A DNA stretch of 8,749 nucleotides from JBLKSS01 sp047607725 (lineage in GTDB: Bacteria > Pseudomonadota > Gammaproteobacteria > Enterobacterales > Enterobacteriaceae): the NCBI RefSeq assembly GCF_047607725.1, contig NZ_JBLKSS010000060.1, positions 1-8,749 on the forward strand. The letters run 5' to 3'. Both the position numbers and the translations under genes were made by a program. Below, piece by piece: positions 5,609 through 8,749 of this stretch. The number at the start of each line of letters is the position of its first letter. Position 1 is the first letter of the stretch. Below the pieces are notes generated by a model. The model had not been told where the DNA came from. It ran no database searches and worked only from the letters and a program-made list of their open reading frames with translations.

Positions 5609-6736
5609 ATGAACCCTACTAATACTTTCGATAAAACGAGACTTCCACCCATTCTGCCTAGTTTTGTGCAAAGCACTTATCATGATACATCAACCGCTTC
5701 AATGTCCTCCAATATACAAGAGGTGGTTAATACCGTTCCCACTTTCGTATCATTGAAAGATTTCCAGCAGAATATTTCTCATATTACGTTAAACGATATT
5801 AATGCTGTGATAATAGGCGGCGTCACCTATTCTCTTATGGGGGAAGGGGATGAAAAATTTTTTTCCGCTGGCCCCGATATGCATCTCAGTGAAGCCTTTC
5901 CCGGTGAGCAGATTAATGATGTCATTCGCACACTAAATGACTTGTTACATCAGAAACGGTTCACCACGGACAATGCCGCGCTACCACCGGCTACAGTCGA
6001 CCAGAACTCACCCTCGCCAAGTTCGACCTCAGAGGTGCCTGATAAGGAATTTTCTTTGATTACCGTCTCCGCTGAGAAAGATAACATCCTCGACTCGGCA
6101 GAATATCGGACGCTTATTGTCACGGAAGGCCGCCACCCACCAACCTATTCTCCCGCAGAGGGTCAACGGGAAGCCTATAAAAACAAATTGAGTGACTATT
6201 TGCGCGGGCCTCTTCTGAAAGAAGTGAACCACCACGGCGCTAGCCCCTTGTGGCTGCGGCCGTTAGCCTGGGTATGCGATTTGTTTGGGTTTCACGGCGT
6301 AGGGCAAACCAATTGCCTCTCCTGTGCCACAGCGGTGGCAGACACGCTGAAAGAAGGCCAACTCCATTGCGCTGACCCCACCCTGCGCGGGGGCAGCCCC
6401 AGTCAATTTTCAACCCTCAAAAATGCCGTGGGTGGGATGTTTGATTCCATTGCGGCGATGTTGGACAGAGCTAATGCTCAACCGCGGTGCAATGCGGTGC
6501 TTTGCGTAAAGCGTCCCCGCAGCTTGTGGAGCAGGTTATTCTCTCCCACCGATGGTCACGCCTGTAATGTAGTAAAAGTCGACCAGACGCTTTTTCTCGT
6601 TGATGCGCAAAAGAGACGTTGCCGGACACTTTCAACAACGGACGATCGCGCCATCCAGCTCCGGCAAATAACGCATTTTCTTGGACCTATCGCCTCTGGT
6701 CCGGGTTGCCTACAATGGTTTGATGTCGGATTCTAA
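5609..6736 (+). CDS. Putative secreted effector with papain-like (Tox-PL/OspI-type) glutamine deamidase domain
   Basis: This 375-residue protein has no signal peptide or membrane segment. Residues 1-60 are rich in Ser, Thr and Asn, as in type III effectors. Residues 60-110 are hydrophobic and acidic, and 125-145 is a Pro/Ser-rich linker. The C-terminal part carries a papain-like Cys-His-Asp signature: GQTNCLSCA (C236, C239), DGHACNVVKV (H317) and FLVDAQ (D332, Q334). The Shigella effector OspI deamidates UBC13 with C62, H145 and D160. The spacings are 83 and 15 there and 81 and 15 here, and OspI also has an NC-x-x-CA motif and an Asp-x-Gln. I infer a deamidase or cysteine protease acting in host cells. 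The target is unknown, and the N-terminal 200 residues are unrecognised. AAGGAA at 5598-5603 is the ribosome-binding site, five bases before the ATG. The AT-rich upstream DNA suggests acquisition by transfer. The frame is fully intact. Alternatives are a toxin of another secretion system or a contact-dependent toxin fragment. Confidence 0.65.
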   Translation: MNPTNTFDKTRLPPILPSFVQSTYHDTSTASMSSNIQEVVNTVPTFVSLKDFQQNISHITLNDINAVIIGGVTYSLMGEGDEKFFSAGPDMHLSEAFPGEQINDVIRTLNDLLHQKRFTTDNAALPPATVDQNSPSPSSTSEVPDKEFSLITVSAEKDNILDSAEYRTLIVTEGRHPPTYSPAEGQREAYKNKLSDYLRGPLLKEVNHHGASPLWLRPLAWVCDLFGFHGVGQTNCLSCATAVADTLKEGQLHCADPTLRGGSPSQFSTLKNAVGGMFDSIAAMLDRANAQPRCNAVLCVKRPRSLWSRLFSPTDGHACNVVKVDQTLFLVDAQKRRCRTLSTTDDRAIQLRQITHFLGPIASGPGCLQWFDVGF

Positions 6737-6852
6737 ACGTTTCCCGGCGCCTCTGCGCGGTGGTCGGTTGGTCTGCACGCTGTACAACACATTTCACTTG
6801 TCTATGGGCATATGACTTTTAGTGCAGCCGACAAGTCTTTTGAGCAGTATGA

Positions 6853-7985
6853 TTATTTCAACAGCACGTCATATTGCGGGTTGAACTCATCAAAAATGGG
6901 CAGCGCCGCCCCCCTAGCGCGGCGGTATCGCTGCCGGTCATCTCGATACGCACCCTGTGAGCATAGCTATATTTACTGCGCACCGAGCGCAACAGGGGAG
7001 ATAACCGCGTAACGATCTTTTCCAGCAGCGGCTGGGGCATCAAACCGCCGATGATGACCGCTTCGGGATCGAATACGCATTCAAGAATATTGATTGCCTG
7101 GCGCGCCGCCGGCACCTGCAGCAAATCTTCCGGCAGCGCGGTAAGCGGGTCCAGCCCGCAGGCTTCCCAGGCCGTCTGTAATGCCAGGTAACGCTCCAGA
7201 CAGCCACGGTTGCCGCAATAGCATTGCCGCCCGCCCGGCCGTACCACCATATGCCCCACTTCACCAGCGTTTTGAGCATGGCCACCGTAGACATGACCGT
7301 CGGTAAAAATCCCGGCCCCAAGACCGGTGCCCAGATAGAGATAGATAAACGAATCCAGCCGTTCCGCCACGCCGTGAAAGCGCTCACCAATAGCGGCTAC
7401 CGTGGCATCGTTCTCCAGGGTCACCGGCCAGCCGGTCGCGGCGGATAGTCGCCCGACGACATCCACATGTTCCCAGCCATGCAGCGTGGTTGGTCCTTCA
7501 GAAGAAAGCCCCTCAACGCCAAACGGGCCGGGCATCACGATCCCAATACCGAGCATCTTGCGCCAATCAAGCGCCGTCTGCTGCTTTATGTCCAGCAGCT
7601 GTTGGGTAATCATTGCGAGTGTAGCGCCAGGATGGGGTTTTTGCATAAGGGTAAAGCGTCTTGTGCGCCCCGTGCCAGAAAGGTCGACCAGCACGATCAA
7701 CAAACTTTGATGGTCGAGATGAATGCCGATAGAGTAAGCGCTGTCTGGATTCAACGTAACCGGAATCGCCGGCTGCCCGCGCGCGCCATCGCGCCGGGGC
7801 AAATGCGCGGATAGGCTCCCCGCCTGCTGCAGCTCGCCGACGATATTGGAAACCGTTTGCGGCGTTAGCGCCGTCAAACGCGCCAGCTCCGCCCGAGTTA
7901 ATTCGCAGTTCAGGCGAATAGCCTCAATAACGACTCGCCGATTGTGAGCCTTGGCGTGTTCGAGATTCGTACCCGAGGTTCTCAT
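6853..7985 (-). pseudogene. ROK-family transcriptional repressor, probably degraded
   Basis: An N-terminal winged helix-turn-helix (residues 28-56, LTRAELARLTALTPQTVSNI) is followed by the sugar-kinase-like ROK domain. That domain contains LGIGIVMPGP (145-154), ENDATVAA (191-198) and YLGTGLGAG (217-225). The zinc/ROK signature GHMVVRPGGRQCYCGNRGCL (H245, C255, C257, C262) comes next. Family members bind a sugar or sugar phosphate and repress uptake and catabolic genes; Mlc, NagC and XylR are relatives, but the ligand cannot be told. Two lesions are visible. Only about 43 residues separate the CLE motif from FDPE (305-308), against roughly 70 in Mlc, suggesting an in-frame deletion of 25 or so. 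A run of six G's (minus strand, about 6909-6914) shifts the frame. The other frame reads AALPIFDEFNPQYDVLLK with a TAA at 6853-6855, which is the expected C-terminus, while the shifted frame stops at 6858-6860. AAAAGGA directly before the ATG is the ribosome-binding site. Confidence 0.8.
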
Positions 7986-8038
7986 AGTCCTTTTCCACCC
8001 ATCATCCTGATAGCAGTATGCGGGAGAAAAAAAAGTTC

Positions 8039-8076
8039 AATCAAATTGATTTATCAAACAAACAAAAGCTGTTCAA
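8039..8076 (-). promoter_or_regulatory. Candidate ROK promoter with overlapping operator
   Basis: On the minus strand TTGAAC (8071-8076) is followed after 17 bases by TAAATC (8048-8053). AATCAA-A-TTGATT at 8039-8051 is a perfect 6+1+6 inverted repeat overlapping the -10. ROK regulators often repress themselves through such AT-rich palindromes, so this could be an autoregulatory site. The -10 match is weak. Confidence 0.35.
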
Positions 8077-8230
8077 TTCGGTTATCGCACCCCATTTTAT
8101 AAGCCTAATAGACTAATAATAAAGAAGATCATCAGGAGTCAATTAAAACAATAGAATTGATTTAATTATGTCGATCCCGCACCTCTTAACCGATTGCGCT
8201 GGTGGGTCTGGTTGACTCCGTGGGTTAAAA

Positions 8231-8326
8231 AACCAAGTGAGCTGATCGACCAGAAGAATTAATTCATCTGGTGATCTGATGAATCCTGTGAGCGATTGAT
8301 CAGATGATCTGATTAACCAAGTAAGC
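8231..8326. repeat. GATC-rich patch with direct and inverted repeats
   Basis: AACCAAGTGAGC (8231-8242) and AACCAAGTAAGC (8315-8326) are direct repeats, 11 of 12 identical. Between them are four GATC sites (8244, 8273, 8298 and 8306) and a perfect palindrome ATCAGAT-G-ATCTGAT (8299-8313). GATC is the Dam methylation site. The arrangement is too dense to be the expected one per 256 bases. Its function is not known. Confidence 0.5.
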
Positions 8327-8340
8327 CCGTGAATAAGAGG

Positions 8341-8372
8341 CAAGAAAAAGCCCTCTGTGCTGGCAGAGGGCT
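8341..8372 (-). terminator. Intrinsic terminator, minus strand, without a gene
   Basis: AGCCCTCTG (8349-8357) and CAGAGGGCT (8364-8372) form a perfect 9-bp stem with a 6-base loop. On the minus strand the hairpin runs directly into TTTTTC. On the plus strand only CTCCTTA follows, so the minus direction is the active one. The gene it served would lie to the right, where IS66 begins 32 bases away. Confidence 0.75.
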
Positions 8373-8403
8373 CCTTAATATTGCCTGCCATCCCGGCCTT
8401 GAC

Positions 8404-8425
8404 GTAAGCGTATGCCCAGCGCCGT
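8404..8425 (+). repeat. IS66 left terminal inverted repeat
   Basis: The 22 bases beginning GTAAGCGTATGCCC pair with 323-344 at 20 of 22 positions and carry the GTAAGCG end typical of IS66. They mark the left boundary of the second copy. Confidence 0.85.
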
Positions 8426-8487
8426 CTGTTAATTCCCCATCAAGTTATTGAAGATGATGTCCATTATTTTTTTAATGGGCTCAATTC

Positions 8488-8614
8488 ATGAAACAAACCC
8501 CACCAAAACCCTCAAGACGTCGTCCCAATTTCCCGCTGGACTTTAACATTAAGCTGGTTGAGCAGGCGCTCCAGCACGGCGTATCCATTGCCAAGCTGGC
8601 ACGGGATAACGGTA
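8488..8614 (+). CDS. tnpA: IS66 accessory protein TnpA, N-terminal part
   Basis: The first 42 residues carry a basic tail (KPSRRRPNFPLDFNIKLV) and the beginning of the helix-turn-helix EQALQHGVSIAKLARDNG. This is the pattern of the small IS66 OrfA/TnpA protein, which also resembles the IS3-type HTH transposase start. TnpA is needed for IS66 transposition, apparently as a DNA-binding partner of TnpC. The frame is cut by eight Ns at 8615-8622. The sequence beyond the gap does not continue TnpA but looks like the start of another copy in reverse, so the gene is partial here. Confidence 0.75.
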
Positions 8615-8622
8615 NNNNNNNN

Positions 8623-8660
8623 GTGGAGGACGTCTTGAATTATTGGTGGGTTTGTTGTAT
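8623..8660 (-). pseudogene. Inverted, diverged tnpA 5' end beyond the N gap
   Basis: Read on the minus strand, this stretch contains CAAACCCACCA and TCAAGACGTCCTCC. The tnpA start at 8488-8527 has CAAACCCCACCA and TCAAGACGTCGTCC. The two stretches share most of their bases in the same order, but this one has lost the ATG (ATA) and gained indels. It looks like a second, decayed IS66 tnpA in opposite orientation. Confidence 0.5.
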
Positions 8661-8749
8661 GAGACAGTAAACCTACGTTACACGCTTATGCTCATTGCAT
8701 TTTCACATTGTATTGATTTTAATAACTTTTATTTCCATCCCGGTTTGAG
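8661..8749. other. Short AT-rich tail, nothing recognised
   Basis: This sequence is AT-rich. ACACGCTTATG at about 8680-8690 recalls an IS66 end (the reverse complement holds ATAAGCG), but at 29 bases from the inverted tnpA start it is much closer than the 84 bases seen in the forward copy. No gene is visible. Confidence 0.3.

Larger units (their letters stand above)
7986..8403. other. Intergenic region upstream of the ROK gene, no gene seen
   Basis: This stretch holds the putative ROK promoter and operator at its left end. In the plus direction an AGGAG at 8134-8138 has no start codon at a useful distance. An AATTAAA/TTTAATT inverted repeat lies at 8141-8147 and 8161-8167. A repeat-rich patch (8231-8326) and a minus-strand terminator follow. 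The minus-strand frame at 8143-8391 consists mainly of the repeat patch and resembles no protein I know. Any gene that once lay divergent to the ROK repressor is no longer recognisable. Confidence 0.55.
8404..8614 (+). mobile_element. IS66-family element, left-hand end
   Basis: The element starts with the terminal repeat at 8404-8425 and continues into tnpA until the N gap at 8615. It has the same orientation as the copy ending at 344. The flanking octamers differ (GCCTTGAC before 8404, GTCTTTTT after 344), so the two are separate insertions. Confidence 0.85.

Noticed and set aside
5374..5622. Plus-strand 82-codon frame over the AT-rich leader
   Set aside because: It overlaps the putative promoter and the start of the effector-like gene, has low-complexity composition and no family features.
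6797..6840. ACTTGTC/GACAAGT inverted repeat followed by CTTTT as terminator of the effector-like gene
   Set aside because: The stem is only 7 bp with a 26-base loop and a short T-run, so it is too weak to call.
8134..8166. AGGAG followed by ATTAAAACAATAG as the start of a divergent sugar-transport gene
   Set aside because: There is no ATG/GTG/TTG at a suitable distance, and the frame closes after seven codons. A mutated start is possible but cannot be supported.
8143..8391. Minus-strand 82-codon frame with repeated-looking peptide
   Set aside because: It translates the GATC repeat patch and the terminator hairpin itself, which argues against a coding role.

Overview
The window looks like a decaying chromosomal segment of an enterobacterial insect symbiont, most likely of the Sodalis clade. 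This is an inference. It rests on an Enterobacterales core block (yobF-cspC-rlmA-mntP) that matches the E. coli gene order as I remember it, on several insertion-sequence remnants broken by stops and frameshifts, and on otherwise ordinary genes carrying inactivating lesions. Runs of N at 238-293 and 8615-8622 lie inside IS66 sequence and are assembly gaps or masked bases.

Layout. 1-344: right end of an IS66-family element (3' end of tnpC with an in-frame stop, then the terminal inverted repeat). 345-916: no gene, probably the yobF promoter region near its end. 917-1284: intact yobF-cspC operon with a terminator at about 1337-1370. 1593-2318 (minus): PgeF/YfiH-like multicopper-oxidase-fold protein, divergent from 2430-3251: rlmA, the 23S rRNA G745 methyltransferase. 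A perfect 10-bp inverted repeat lies between them. 3346-3922 (minus): mntP, a manganese exporter destroyed by a nonsense codon and by an IS insertion in about codon 4. 3923-4921: two 3'-terminal fragments of one IS21-family element fused head to head, giving a 453/460-bp imperfect palindrome. 4922-5608: no convincing gene, becoming AT-rich towards its end. 5609-6736: an intact 375-codon gene with a C-terminal papain-like (Tox-PL/OspI-type) glutamine-deamidase signature. It is preceded by a sequence resembling the Shigella MxiE box at the correct distance from a -10 hexamer. 6853-7985 (minus): a ROK-family repressor with a probable internal deletion and a C-terminal frameshift. 7986-8403: its promoter/operator region, a GATC-rich repeat patch and an orphan minus-strand terminator. 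8404-8749: left end of a second IS66 copy, with a piece of tnpA facing the other way beyond the N gap.

The most interesting object is the 5609-6736 gene. Its Cys-His-Asp triad (C236, H317, D332) has almost the spacing of the Shigella effector OspI (C62, H145, D160), and its promoter has the architecture of a type-III-secretion-activity-regulated effector gene. I infer a previously unrecognised secreted deamidase effector kept intact in an otherwise eroding neighbourhood.

The yobF, cspC, pgeF-like and rlmA genes appear functional. mntP, both istB fragments and probably the ROK regulator do not.
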